The notes beneath the pieces were generated by a model. That model did not search any database, had not been told where the DNA came from, and saw only the letters and a program-made list of their open reading frames with translations. Positions 16,882 to 24,747 of a DNA stretch of 48,258 nt are shown here, in pieces. The position numbers and the translations under genes are program-made. Source of the stretch: Sphingomonas sp. GTDB lineage: Bacteria > Pseudomonadota > Alphaproteobacteria > Sphingomonadales > Sphingomonadaceae. The stretch covers positions 1 through 48,258 of the forward strand of contig NZ_JAIEPC010000007.1 in NCBI RefSeq assembly GCF_019749955.1, in the 5' to 3' direction. Position 1 is the first letter of the stretch; each line of letters begins with the position of its first letter.

Positions 16882-17954
16882 CAACGACCACCCCACCGCC
16901 GCCCCCGCCCAGTCCACCCACGCCGCTCGCAACCGGCGACGAGCTGGCGCTGGCCGCCTACAACCAGAATTCGGAGACGTTCCGCGCGCTGAATGCGCTG
17001 ATGTGGCAGATCCCGCTCATCGCCATGACCCTCACAGGCGGGTTGTGGTTTGGGGTGGCCAGCCTGTCGAAGGAGGAGGGTCTGTCCTATCTCCGTCCGG
17101 GCCTGTTGCTCCTTGCCGCGGTGGGCGACGTGGTTCTCATCGTCGTGCTGGAGCGGCTGCGGCATATCATCGGCGAGTATCTAGCGTGGCTTCAGGCGGC
17201 GCAGCCGCGGGGCTACGTCGCGGCGACCGGGACGAGGTGGTGGAATTCGTCCAAGGTCGTGAAGGTCGCGTTCCAGGCGATGCTCGCCTTTGCCGCAGTG
17301 ATCAGCTTCGTGCTATCGTGCCTGGCGATGGCAAGCACACTCGATCCAGGCACCTCGAAGCCTCCGCCGACCGTGGTCGCGTGGTATGACGCCCACGCCC
17401 GCGAACTCGCTGACGGCTATGAGGGCCTGGATGCCGCGCAGACCCATCCGCGGCTGTTCTCGATGCTCGCTGGCGTGAAGGGCGCCCGGATCCTCGACGT
17501 CGGTGCCGGCACGGGGCGTGACGCCGCTGCGCTGGCGGCGCTTGGCCATCATGTCACCGCTGTCGAGCCCTCGTCAGCCATGCTGCGCCTCGCCCGTGCG
17601 CTTCATCCCGGCAATGACATCCTTTGGCTGTCGGACGCGATGCCGTCGCTGGCGAGGGTTCGGGGCACATATGACGTCGTGCTGCTGAGCGCGGTCTGGA
17701 TGCATGTTCCGCCGGCGGATCGCGCTGCGGCCCTGTCACGCATCGTCGACCTAACGGCACCGCGCGGTCGCATCTACATGACGTTGCGACTGGGACCTGG
17801 CGATGTCGACCGCGCCATGTGGTCGGTCAGCGCGGCCGAGGTCGAGAGACTTGCGGCGACGCGTGGCTTGCGGGTCCGGGATCTCGGCAAGCAACCCGAC
17901 CTCCTCGGTCGGAATGACGTCACGTGGCAGACGCTGCTGCTCGTCCGCGACTGA
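16878..17954 (+). CDS. Methyltransferase fused to a three-span membrane domain
   Basis: A 358-aa protein beginning at ATG 16878 by ATGA overlap with the HNH gene. After a proline-rich start, residues 20-155 form a membrane module: ALAAYNQNSETFRALNALMW leads into span 1 (about 44-62), then span 2 (74-91), a cytoplasmic-looking loop and span 3 (132-151). From residue 164 (VVAWYDAHARELADGYEGL) a class I S-adenosylmethionine methyltransferase follows, with motif I ILDVGAGTGRDAAALAALG at 204-222, VTAVEPSSAMLRLAR, and YDVVLLSAVWMHVPP. No N-P-P-Y/F DNA motif is visible, so a small molecule or protein substrate is more likely than DNA. The fusion is unusual. Coupled to an HNH nuclease beside dndCDEA it could be an effector that acts at the membrane. 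Confidence 0.75.
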   Translation: MTTTTPPPPPPSPPTPLATGDELALAAYNQNSETFRALNALMWQIPLIAMTLTGGLWFGVASLSKEEGLSYLRPGLLLLAAVGDVVLIVVLERLRHIIGEYLAWLQAAQPRGYVAATGTRWWNSSKVVKVAFQAMLAFAAVISFVLSCLAMASTLDPGTSKPPPTVVAWYDAHARELADGYEGLDAAQTHPRLFSMLAGVKGARILDVGAGTGRDAAALAALGHHVTAVEPSSAMLRLARALHPGNDILWLSDAMPSLARVRGTYDVVLLSAVWMHVPPADRAAALSRIVDLTAPRGRIYMTLRLGPGDVDRAMWSVSAAEVERLAATRGLRVRDLGKQPDLLGRNDVTWQTLLLVRD

Positions 17955-17980
17955 TCAGCGTCCGGTTGACGGCACGGTGG

Positions 17981-18015
17981 GAATGGCCGCACCCCAATGT
18001 GGGGCGCGGCCATTC
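17981..18015. terminator. Bidirectional hairpin between convergent genes
   Basis: GAATGGCCGC at 17981-17990 pairs perfectly with GCGGCCATTC at 18006-18015, and inside it CCCC pairs with GGGG around AATGT. It lies between the stop of the rightward methyltransferase and the stop of the leftward gene at 18018. There is no run of T on either side, so termination would rest on the strong stem. Confidence 0.55.
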
Positions 18016-18017
18016 GG

Positions 18018-18527
18018 TCAGGCCACGGCCTGGAAGATGTTGAAGGTCGGCGAGTCCAGGGCGACCGTGCGCGATCGTGCCGTGAGGCCGCGGCCCGCGC
18101 GGATCGTGCACGCGCCGAGGTTCGTCGGACGCCCGTGGCGCCGTTCGAGCCCCTGCTCGCCGATCGCGAAGTGGAAGGTTGCGGAGACCGGGCCGCGCGG
18201 CACCAGCAGATACCGGCCGTCCGCGTCCAGAGCGAGGACGCAGTCGTGCGTGGCGTACGCTCCATCTGCGCCGTTCTGCATCGACACGATGAAGCTCAGC
18301 GGCCCCTTTGATGCACCCACGCGTCCGAATTCGAGCATCACCACGTTCAGACCGCCCAATGAGGCCGCCTCGAAGATGCATTTCACGATCGCCGGGTCGC
18401 CGCCCTGCCGTGTGCTTGCGAAGATCGTCTTCGAATAGCGACCGGCGTCGGCGTCGACGAAACCAGCCTCCATGAGCTCCCGTGCGGCCTGCGCGTAGCG
18501 CTGTAATTGCTCGTGACCTGTAACCAT
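18018..18527 (-). CDS. Unknown protein, related to the one at 20843
   Basis: A 169-aa protein (MVTGHEQLQRYAQAARELME). The N-terminal 40 residues are helical; then come predicted strands: VVMLEFGRVGASKGPLSF, later HDCVLALDADGRYLLVPRGP and FHFAIGEQG. The order LEF, G-x4-GP, NG, C-x-L-x2-D, (F/Y)L-x-VP and F-x-F is shared with the protein at 20843-21373, so they are probably divergent copies of one family. No known domain was recognised and no signal or membrane segment is seen. It converges with the methyltransferase operon across a hairpin. Confidence 0.55.
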   Translation of the reverse strand: MVTGHEQLQRYAQAARELMEAGFVDADAGRYSKTIFASTRQGGDPAIVKCIFEAASLGGLNVVMLEFGRVGASKGPLSFIVSMQNGADGAYATHDCVLALDADGRYLLVPRGPVSATFHFAIGEQGLERRHGRPTNLGACTIRAGRGLTARSRTVALDSPTFNIFQAVA

Positions 18528-18723
18528 CCCTTAATCCTTTCGCTGCTAGGCTGCGCCGCAGGCTTTTCCCATTTACCTGCTGAGCCACAGCCACTGCTTC
18601 TGAACAGCGGCGCCGCAGCGCCATTGCCGCCATGTCGTCCTGCAGGGCGACGGCGGCCGACCGGCCGGCGTGCGCATCGCGTGTCGGCGGATTTCCTGGT
18701 CTGAGGACGGTCGCGCGGGCGGG

Positions 18724-18882
18724 TCAGCCCAGCCAGGCGGCGAACATGCGCCCGAGGGACCACAATGCGGACAGTCCGCCCATCGCGACGGTCGCGCCGA
18801 CCAGTGCGAATTCGAGCGTTGTCGCCACCCGACCCAACGCGGCCCGCAAGCGGGCTGGGCTAGACGGCCGGCGCGACGGCAT
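18724..18882 (-). CDS. 52-aa single-span membrane protein overlapping the SRAP gene
   Basis: ATG 18882 lies inside the last codons of the SRAP gene, in another frame, 23 bases before that gene's stop is complete. The product begins with a basic, serine/proline segment MPSRRPSSPARLRAALGRV and continues with a hydrophobic segment TTLEFALVGATVAMGGLSAL and WSLGRMFAAWLG. Basic N-terminus then one span predicts insertion in the inner membrane with the N-terminus inside. Translational coupling to the SRAP gene is likely. A short form from an internal GTG (VATTLEF) is possible. Function unknown. Confidence 0.45.
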   Translation of the reverse strand: MPSRRPSSPARLRAALGRVATTLEFALVGATVAMGGLSALWSLGRMFAAWLG

Positions 18883-19507
18883 CAGGCGCCTTCCGCTTCA
18901 CCCACAGGTCAGAAGTGCGTGCCATCTCGATCAGCTCGTCGGGGAAGCAGCGCTCCTGGAACGCGACCGCCTCGTCGAAGCTGCCATGCAGCCACCGCTC
19001 GTGTTCATCCGGCATGAGCAGGACCGGCATCCTGTCGTGCACCGGCCGGATGGCCTCGTTGCAGTCGGTCATCACGCCCGAGTAGACGGGTCCCCATTCG
19101 TCGCTCATCCTCCAGAGCCCGGCCCAGGCGAAAATCGGCTGGTCTTTGACGTTGAACCAAGTACGGGTCTTCGAGCCCTTCGGCCCCTCGGCTTCCGCGA
19201 ACGCGGTGACAGGGATGAGACAGCGCCACTGGGGCTTGGCGGCGAGGCCCTTCCACATCGGCTTGTTGAGGTCGGCGATGTTGTTGACGGGCTTGGGCTT
19301 CGCGGTCGGCGACATGCCCTTCAGGCGGAGCGGGAATCCCCATGCCATGGACTGCAGCGCGCGGACGCCGTCCACCTCGCGCACTACCATGCCGGGAGTG
19401 CCGGGATACACTTCCTCAGGCGCGTTGAGCTGCTGCGCCGGAACCCTGACGCCGAAGTGCGCCGCCACCTCGGCGGCGCTCTGCCGGACGGTGTATAGGT
19501 TGCACAT
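18860..19507 (-). CDS. SRAP/YedK-type abasic-site DNA-protein crosslinking protein
   Basis: A 215-aa member of the SRAP (SOS response associated peptidase, YedK/HMCES) family. It begins MCNLYTVRQSAAEVAAHFG, so cysteine 2 becomes the N-terminal residue that forms a thiazolidine link with abasic sites. Other family positions visible are NNIADLNKPMW, RCLIPVTAFAEAEGPKG with the glutamate, and RPVHDRMPVLLMP with the histidine. It belongs to the variant lacking the ARAET and GFYEW boxes of YedK. The protein shields abasic sites in single-stranded DNA. Within this island it may repair damage made by the element's own nucleases, which is inference. Confidence 0.88.
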   Translation of the reverse strand: MCNLYTVRQSAAEVAAHFGVRVPAQQLNAPEEVYPGTPGMVVREVDGVRALQSMAWGFPLRLKGMSPTAKPKPVNNIADLNKPMWKGLAAKPQWRCLIPVTAFAEAEGPKGSKTRTWFNVKDQPIFAWAGLWRMSDEWGPVYSGVMTDCNEAIRPVHDRMPVLLMPDEHERWLHGSFDEAVAFQERCFPDELIEMARTSDLWVKRKAPDAVAPAV

Positions 19508-19698
19508 CGCGGAAGTGTATCAGAAGGCCCGGCGTTCCGAAACAGCCTGATCAGGACAGCCCAAGTTCGGCGAGACCGGCTTCCGACGGGCGCAGGACAT
19601 GGTCCGGTCAGGTAGCCCGATCCGCATTGTCGGGGCGCGGGATAAGATTCCCGAATTCGTGGATTGAGCAACATCGCCAAGGCGCGGAGAACGACGGA

Positions 19699-20784
19699 TC
19701 ATCGCTCCTCAGCGCCGTCGTCCACCTTGCCGAGAGACGGCATGGCGCCTAGCGCGGGATCGATCCGCCAGACGCGGCCCGACGCTCCGCAGAACGCGAG
19801 CCGCGGCTGGTCGATAGTCACCGTGATCGAATGTCCGAACTGATTCGAATGGGAGGACGCGTCGAGGATCGTCATGTCGTCGGAGAGCATGGCGTGCGTC
19901 ACCAGCTGGGTGACCGGTCGTCCGAACTTGGCCGTGAGCACGGTCGCCGGGAGCGTCATTCCCGAGATGATGAGCTTGTCGCGGTTCCAGGCGAAGTCTT
20001 TGTTCCAGGGATCGTAGCCATGGCAGCTGAGCCTGTCGCTCTCGTCGAACACGGTCAGGTTGCCCGGCAGGTTGGGCCATACTCCAGACGCGATCTGCCG
20101 GAGCGCCGCACCGACGTCCATGTGGGTCGCTATGGCGTTCACCACCAGCTGATCGACCAGGCCGTCTGCCCCCTGTCTCGAGAGGACGCGGTGCATCTCG
20201 TAGCGTCGATCCATCTCCGGCCGCAGCTTGGCGAGCGCGGCGTCTAGCCGATCGGGGTGATCGGCCTGCTGCCACGCGACTGCGGGTCGCAGCGTGCGGT
20301 CGAGGCCCAGGAGAGCCACCTCGATCGGCAGGTCACCGGCGGCTGGCGGGATTTCCTCGCGGACGAAGCGGATGCCGCGGAGGACGACGTTGGTCCCCTC
20401 GGCCGACCATCCCGCCAGGATCTGGCGCGTGCGCACGCGCGCACCGTGCAGGATGTCGGCGAGCTGGTCGGCTCCCGTCGACTGGAGCTCCTCGACGGTC
20501 CTCACCACGAGATGGGCGACCGCCCCGCCGTCGCGGTCCTCCGGATCGCCCTCGATGTCCTCGTCTTCGGTCGATCCATATCTGACCACCAGCCCGGTGC
20601 CCGGGGCGAGCTCGACGACGACCTCGAAGTCGCATATGTCGAGGTAGTGGGCACGGATGCCGATCGACGTCATGCGGGTGCGTCGGTCGCCGATCCTGTG
20701 CAGACCCTTCTCGACGCCGTGGAGGATCCTGAGGGCGTGCGGACCGGCCGTCTGCCTTCCCTGGTTCGAGCGCCACACCTTCAT
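19699..20784 (-). CDS. Unknown 361-aa protein
   Basis: Start at ATG 20784 with GGAAGGA upstream; product begins MKVWRSNQGRQTAGPHALRI. The region DICDFEVVVELAPGTGLVVR looks like beta-strands followed by an acidic loop (STEDEDIEGDPEDRDGG), then a helix. The C-terminal 150 residues include DQLVVNAIATHMDVGAALRQ and many strands (FGHSITVTIDQPRLAFCGAS). No catalytic motif, signal peptide or membrane span was recognised. It sits in a leftward run of unknown genes and is 58 bases from the next gene. Confidence 0.55.
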   Translation of the reverse strand: MKVWRSNQGRQTAGPHALRILHGVEKGLHRIGDRRTRMTSIGIRAHYLDICDFEVVVELAPGTGLVVRYGSTEDEDIEGDPEDRDGGAVAHLVVRTVEELQSTGADQLADILHGARVRTRQILAGWSAEGTNVVLRGIRFVREEIPPAAGDLPIEVALLGLDRTLRPAVAWQQADHPDRLDAALAKLRPEMDRRYEMHRVLSRQGADGLVDQLVVNAIATHMDVGAALRQIASGVWPNLPGNLTVFDESDRLSCHGYDPWNKDFAWNRDKLIISGMTLPATVLTAKFGRPVTQLVTHAMLSDDMTILDASSHSNQFGHSITVTIDQPRLAFCGASGRVWRIDPALGAMPSLGKVDDGAEER

Positions 20785-20842
20785 GCTGGAATCCTTCCGT
20801 CCATGTCGCCGGCCTCGCGCCGGCATTTGCCGCTTGGTGTGC

Positions 20843-21373
20843 TCAGTGCATGCCCCGCCGGCCGCGTGAGAGGTATGGGGCGGGCTCCGCCTGGGTCACT
20901 CGCGGGACGCCGGCTGGGACCCTGGCGGCCGCTGATGCGAGCAACTCGCGGGCATGCTCGACGTTCTCGTCGAACGCCGGACCGGTGTGTATGTCGGTGA
21001 CGCGGATGAGCGCCGACCCGTCGAACGCGAAGCCGAAGTCCTTGCCATGGGGGACGACGAGGAAGAAGCTCCCCCGATCTGTCCAGAGCTCACACTTGGG
21101 CCACGTCAGGATCGTCCCGTTGCGGTCCTCGCACAGGTAGATGTTCACCGGGCCCTCGGCTTCCCTTCCGGGCTCGAACTCCAGATGGATCACGTCCACG
21201 TCCAGCTCGGCGGTCGTTCGCGCGAGGAGCAGCTCGTCCACGAACCCCGGCGGACCGTATGAGAACATCACGGTAAGCCGAGGTTTAGGGGACGGCTGCC
21301 GCTTCCTGAGCGTCATCAGCCCGCCGAATGCGACGATGAACTTCTCCACGGCGTCGGTGTCTAGATCTTTCAT
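20843..21373 (-). CDS. Unknown protein, related to the one at 18018
   Basis: A 176-aa product; ATG 21373 follows GGAAAGGAGAG, a strong ribosome site. After a helix (AVEKFIVAFGGLMTLRKRQ) come strands: VDVIHLEFEPGREAEGPVNI, CELWTDRGSFFLVVPHGKDF and FAFDGSALIRVTDI. These line up with the protein at 18018-18527 through LEF, GP, C-x-L/LW, D-x-G, LVP/VVP and F-x-F. The C-terminus ends in a helix and a basic tail (YLSRGRRGMH). Family and role are unknown; duplication within one island suggests target- or partner-specific versions. Confidence 0.55.
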   Translation of the reverse strand: MKDLDTDAVEKFIVAFGGLMTLRKRQPSPKPRLTVMFSYGPPGFVDELLLARTTAELDVDVIHLEFEPGREAEGPVNIYLCEDRNGTILTWPKCELWTDRGSFFLVVPHGKDFGFAFDGSALIRVTDIHTGPAFDENVEHARELLASAAARVPAGVPRVTQAEPAPYLSRGRRGMH

Positions 21374-21495
21374 GGAACTCTCCTTTCCTCGCCACCGGCA
21401 GGCGGCGTTTTCCACCTCTCTTAGGAGGCAATCAGGCCGCCCCTGGTCGAAGTCGTTCCTCTTCAGTGCTTTCGCCGCTGCCGCGCCTTGTGCCG

Positions 21496-22554
21496 CTAGG
21501 AGGCGTCTGCTCCGTGCCTGCCGGCTCGCTTCTCCGCCTCGATGCGCAATGCCTTCCTGACCATCGCCCTCGCCCTTGCGCACGGGGACGCGCCGGTCGT
21601 TACGAGCATCGTGGCGGGCCACTGCACCGGTGGTGCCAGGCCGGCCCTGTCGCCCACTGCCGCGAGGTAGTGCTTGAGGCGGGGGCGGCCTTCGCGCGTC
21701 CCGATCTCGCCCTTCCATGCATCGATCGGGGACGGTCGGCCGAGATAGTCGAGCAGGTTCTGGGCGGCTTGGCGTGCTCTGGTGCTGGACTGCGGGGAAC
21801 CGTCACCCACCTCGGGCAACTTCCCCGCGATCTTCAGGAACGCGGCGGCGCGCTCGAGATAGGGGCCGCGGTCCAGGAAGCTGGATCCCGAGAACAGGTC
21901 GCTGACCGAGGCGCGGTGGGGGACCTGCCCAGCGCCCCAGCCGAAGCTGAGGTCGAGGTCACCGAACGCGGCGGACGCCCCCGCGGCGTCGCCGGACGAG
22001 CTCTCGAGGCGGGGCGCAACCAGCTCCACGAGCCTGCCACAGTCGAGGCGGAGCTCGGCCACCATGCCCGGCTCCCCGTCATGGTGGGTCTGGCTCGGAA
22101 GGTTCGCGGCGGTAGCCTGCGCCGGGCTTTCGGACGCGAACCCGTCGGGCAGGATAGCGACTACCGCCGAAAAGCCGGCGGGCATGCTTGCTGGCCTCGG
22201 GAGGATACCGCGCTCCACGGCCCCGGCTAAGATGCCACGCACGATCTCCGGCCAGACGCTCTGCACGATGCCGACCGCGTTCGACTGGGGGACGAGGAGC
22301 GCGTTTATCTCGAAGGCCGTGCACAGCGCCATCACACGCGGGAGGTCGTACTCGACCCTGTTGCCGGTGCCGAGCCTGATGGCGTCGGGGAACGGCATGA
22401 GGCGGAGCTTCTTGAACCTCCCGACCACGCTACGGCGGTCGCCGCCGGTCAGCTCGACCAGCACATTCTCCAGGTCGCCGTAGCGCATGCGGGGCCACAT
22501 CGAGGCGACGCCGTTACCCCCGCCCGGGCCTTCTCTCTCGTGGTCGCTTTGCAC
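21496..22554 (-). CDS. Helix-turn-helix regulator-like protein, copy 2
   Basis: A 352-aa frame from GTG 22554; ATG 22500 (MWPRMRYGDLENVLVELTGG) is an equally good start. The first 90 residues from there match the plan of the protein at 9409: GDLENVLVELTGGDRRSVV, FKKLRLMPFPDAIRLGTG, VEYDLPRVMALCTAFEINAL. This fits a MerR-like winged DNA-binding domain. The rest has strands (FGDLDLSFGWGAG) and helices (YLERAAAFLKIAGKLPEVG) with no known domain. It lies 27 bases from the excisionase-like gene and is probably transcribed with it, so it may control excision or lifestyle of element 1. Confidence 0.6.
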   Translation of the reverse strand: MQSDHEREGPGGGNGVASMWPRMRYGDLENVLVELTGGDRRSVVGRFKKLRLMPFPDAIRLGTGNRVEYDLPRVMALCTAFEINALLVPQSNAVGIVQSVWPEIVRGILAGAVERGILPRPASMPAGFSAVVAILPDGFASESPAQATAANLPSQTHHDGEPGMVAELRLDCGRLVELVAPRLESSSGDAAGASAAFGDLDLSFGWGAGQVPHRASVSDLFSGSSFLDRGPYLERAAAFLKIAGKLPEVGDGSPQSSTRARQAAQNLLDYLGRPSPIDAWKGEIGTREGRPRLKHYLAAVGDRAGLAPPVQWPATMLVTTGASPCARARAMVRKALRIEAEKRAGRHGADAS

Positions 22555-22580
22555 GGGTTGGTCGCTCCGGTCTTTGGGGG

Positions 22581-22811
22581 TCAGTATTCGGTGGTCGAGG
22601 TGTAGGCGTTGCGCAGGCGCCAGGCCTGCAGGTCGGACCTGAGATAGAATATGCCTCGGCGCTTGAATTTCCGGCGGAAGGTTGGGCCACCTCCCAAATT
22701 CCGTAGATTGGATAGATGGCCTGCCGAGCAGTTGAGGAACTCGGCCGCGGCGTCCGTGTCTAACTCAGGTTCGTCCGGATCGACGTCCGATGGTGTGCGA
22801 GGCTCTTCCAT
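22581..22811 (-). CDS. Excisionase-like helix-turn-helix protein
   Basis: A 76-aa protein with an acidic N-terminus and a MerR-type HTH of the kind used by recombination directionality factors: DTDAAAEFLNCSAGHLSNLR, then a wing reading KFKRRGIFYLRSDLQAWRLR. It lies 32 bases left of the integrase stop, on the same strand. Such proteins bend attachment-site DNA and turn the integrase toward excision. Size and position are typical. Confidence 0.75.
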   Translation of the reverse strand: MEEPRTPSDVDPDEPELDTDAAAEFLNCSAGHLSNLRNLGGGPTFRRKFKRRGIFYLRSDLQAWRLRNAYTSTTEY

Positions 22812-22843
22812 GAGCTGCAGTTTAGTATACTATCGTATCCTAA

Positions 22844-24223
22844 TCAAGTCCCTTGATCCTGGGCGCGCTTCCGGCGGCGCCTGCGTCGCGCCGGATCGAG
22901 CGCCCTGATGCCGTCGATGTCGCCGGCCTCCCAGCACTTTAACGCGGCGGCGAGGAGCTCGCACCACTTGTCGAGCGCCTCGGCCTTCTCGTCGTAATAG
23001 TCGTGCAAATGATAGATGCCGACGACCCCGGCGCGCTTGCCGGAGATGTGGTTTAGGATCGCCTCCGTATGGGGGAGCGCGATGCCCATGGCCTGGCATC
23101 CAGTCGCCAACGAACGTCGCACGTCGTGGACTACCCAGGGCTCCAGGCCCTCCCCCACCAGTGCGCGGGCGCGTTCGTCGGAAGCGCACAGCGCGACAAC
23201 AGCCTCGTCTATCGCGACCTTGGCCTTGCTGAACCCGGAGATGGCAACGAGACCGTTGGTGGTGAAGACCGGCCCCCGGCGGCGCTTGGGATCCGGCTGC
23301 ACCGTCTTGATCAGCTCCACAGCTTGGATCGGCAGTGGCACCAAATGGTCGTTGGCGTTCTTCGTCCGCGCCTTCGGCAGCAGCCAGTCGTCCGCATCGA
23401 GGTCGAGTTCGGACCAGGGGACGCCGGCGGTCTCGCGCAGCCGTTGCCCTAGCAGTATGAGAAGGCGGTGGAACGACCGGAAGGGCTCGACTACAGCCCC
23501 CAGCGCGACCCACAGCACGACCAGCTCGCCGAGCCGCAGGACGCGGGTGCGCTCCGCCTCCTTGTAGGGCGGTCCCATGCGTTCGAGCGGCGACCGTTCT
23601 ATATGCCCCTTCTCGATCATCCAGTTGAACATCTGGCGCAGCCACTTGTGCGCCTTGTTGGCGGCCGCCTCGCTGCGCAGCCCGATGGCATCGAGCATGA
23701 TGGTGACGTCCGCCTTGGTGATCTCTTCGATCGTCTTGCCGGCGAACGCCGGCTTGAGGTCTCGCTCGACGACGCCCTTGATGTCGGTTTCGCTGCGGAG
23801 CTTGTTGCGCTGGACGTGGTCCTGCATCCATATGTCCGCGAAGCTCGCGAACATCCGGTCGGCGCGGGCGTCGAGGCCGGCGATGGCCGCGGCGATCGCG
23901 GCGTCGCGATCCGCGACGTGGTCGATGCCGAGCCGGACCTGCGCGAGGAGTTCGACCGCGCGCTTACGGGCCTGGTCCGCGGTGAACGGGGAGCCGTGGC
24001 GCCCGATCGTCAGCGTGCGCTGCGGCGTGTCGCGCCCAGCCATTCGGTAGCGCAGCAGGTAGGTCCGCACGCCGCTGGCCGCGATGCGTACGCCGAATCC
24101 CTTCACCTCAGTGTCCCACAGCATGGCCCGCCCGCCCGCCGTGGGCGTCGGCATCGCGTCGACGGTTGACTTGTTGATGCGTGCGGTGGACTTCTTGCGC
24201 CGCTTCTTTGTATCACTTGGCAC
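22844..24223 (-). CDS. Tyrosine integrase of element 1
   Basis: A 459-aa site-specific recombinase. Residues about 25-110 form the N-terminal arm-binding domain seen in P4-type integrases (WDTEVKGFGVRIAASGVRTY). The catalytic domain shows GQRLRETAGVPWSELDLD with the first arginine, VVHDVRRSLATGCQAMG as the H-x-x-R box, AILNHISGKRAG with the second histidine, and a tyrosine in VVGIYHLHDYYDEK. Its start is 178 bases left of the tRNA-Thr 3'-end repeat, so that repeat is its attachment site. The integrase of element 2 is related but clearly different, which lets two elements share one site. Confidence 0.9.
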   Translation of the reverse strand: MPSDTKKRRKKSTARINKSTVDAMPTPTAGGRAMLWDTEVKGFGVRIAASGVRTYLLRYRMAGRDTPQRTLTIGRHGSPFTADQARKRAVELLAQVRLGIDHVADRDAAIAAAIAGLDARADRMFASFADIWMQDHVQRNKLRSETDIKGVVERDLKPAFAGKTIEEITKADVTIMLDAIGLRSEAAANKAHKWLRQMFNWMIEKGHIERSPLERMGPPYKEAERTRVLRLGELVVLWVALGAVVEPFRSFHRLLILLGQRLRETAGVPWSELDLDADDWLLPKARTKNANDHLVPLPIQAVELIKTVQPDPKRRRGPVFTTNGLVAISGFSKAKVAIDEAVVALCASDERARALVGEGLEPWVVHDVRRSLATGCQAMGIALPHTEAILNHISGKRAGVVGIYHLHDYYDEKAEALDKWCELLAAALKCWEAGDIDGIRALDPARRRRRRKRAQDQGT

Positions 24224-24400
24224 GTCGGTCTCCCAATATCCGGGAGGCCGATTTGGTCATCACCGGGCCATCACGCTGGAATTAAGAGTAACCAACGACG
24301 ATGAGCTACAATGACGTATAATCTAATCATTAGAGGGAGTTAATAGCGTCCGAGGACGTAAGATTAAGTGTGGTGTTCTAAGATTATGAACCCTGCGATT

Positions 24401-24463
24401 CTTGGTAAGGCTGAGGTCGTGAGTTCAATCCTCACCGGCAGCACCATTTTCTCAATGACTTAG
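24401..24463 (+). repeat. Attachment-site repeat: 3' part of tRNA-Thr (GGU), inner copy
   Basis: The repeat starts with the anticodon loop and stem (CTTGGTAAGGCTG) and continues through the variable loop, T-arm (GTGAG-TTCAATC-CTCAC) and acceptor strand to ACCA, then 18 more bases of flank. The 5' half of the tRNA is missing, so this is not a functional gene. It matches 37535-37597 with a single mismatch at base 51. It marks the border between elements 1 and 2. Confidence 0.9.
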
Positions 24464-24492
24464 CTAATATTTGCCTTCGGGCGAAGTTTGCG

Positions 24493-24511
24493 CACAGGAC
24501 CGGCACAGGAC
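24493..24511 (+). repeat. Probable integrase arm-type site, left end of element 2
   Basis: CACAGGACCGGCACAGGAC, 30 bases inside the left repeat. It holds two ACAGGAC units 11 bases apart and matches 17 of 19 positions of CACAGGACCGACAAAGGAC at 37389-37407 near the other end. Paired units with about one helical turn spacing near both ends are what P4-type integrases bind with their N-terminal domain. Confidence 0.5.
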
Positions 24512-24747
24512 GTGCTGGGAACCCCTTCACACGGCCATGCCGTAATTCTTGGTAGTCGGCCATGAAGCGGAATGACCGAAATTAGGTGGGGGGTGGAAAC
24601 TGTCGGCTAGTCAGACAGGGCGAGCGACTGTTTCTGGGCCGTTAGGCGACAGGCGGGTTCCGGCGCGGCAGTGCGAATTGCGGACATTCGGCTAGGCCGA
24701 AGCCACGATGATCCGCTACGCTCTAATCAGCGGCTGAGCCGCAGGTT

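Larger units (their letters stand above)
1..24463. mobile_element. Integrative element 1 (left end not seen), carrying the Dnd locus
   Basis: The right boundary is the tRNA-Thr 3'-end copy at 24401-24463, next to an integrase (22844-24223) and an excisionase-like gene (22581-22811). The left boundary copy of the repeat does not occur in the window, so the element either extends past base 1 or starts in the uninformative DNA before about 827. Contents include a recombinase trio, a DNA phosphorothioation locus, an SRAP protein and many unknown small proteins, typical of a defence-type island. The left coordinate given here is only the window edge. Confidence 0.65.

Noticed and set aside
22844..24223. 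Element 1 integrase as a recent duplicate of the element 2 integrase
   Set aside because: The catalytic boxes differ throughout (HDVRRS against HDLRHS and different arm domains), so they are distant relatives.
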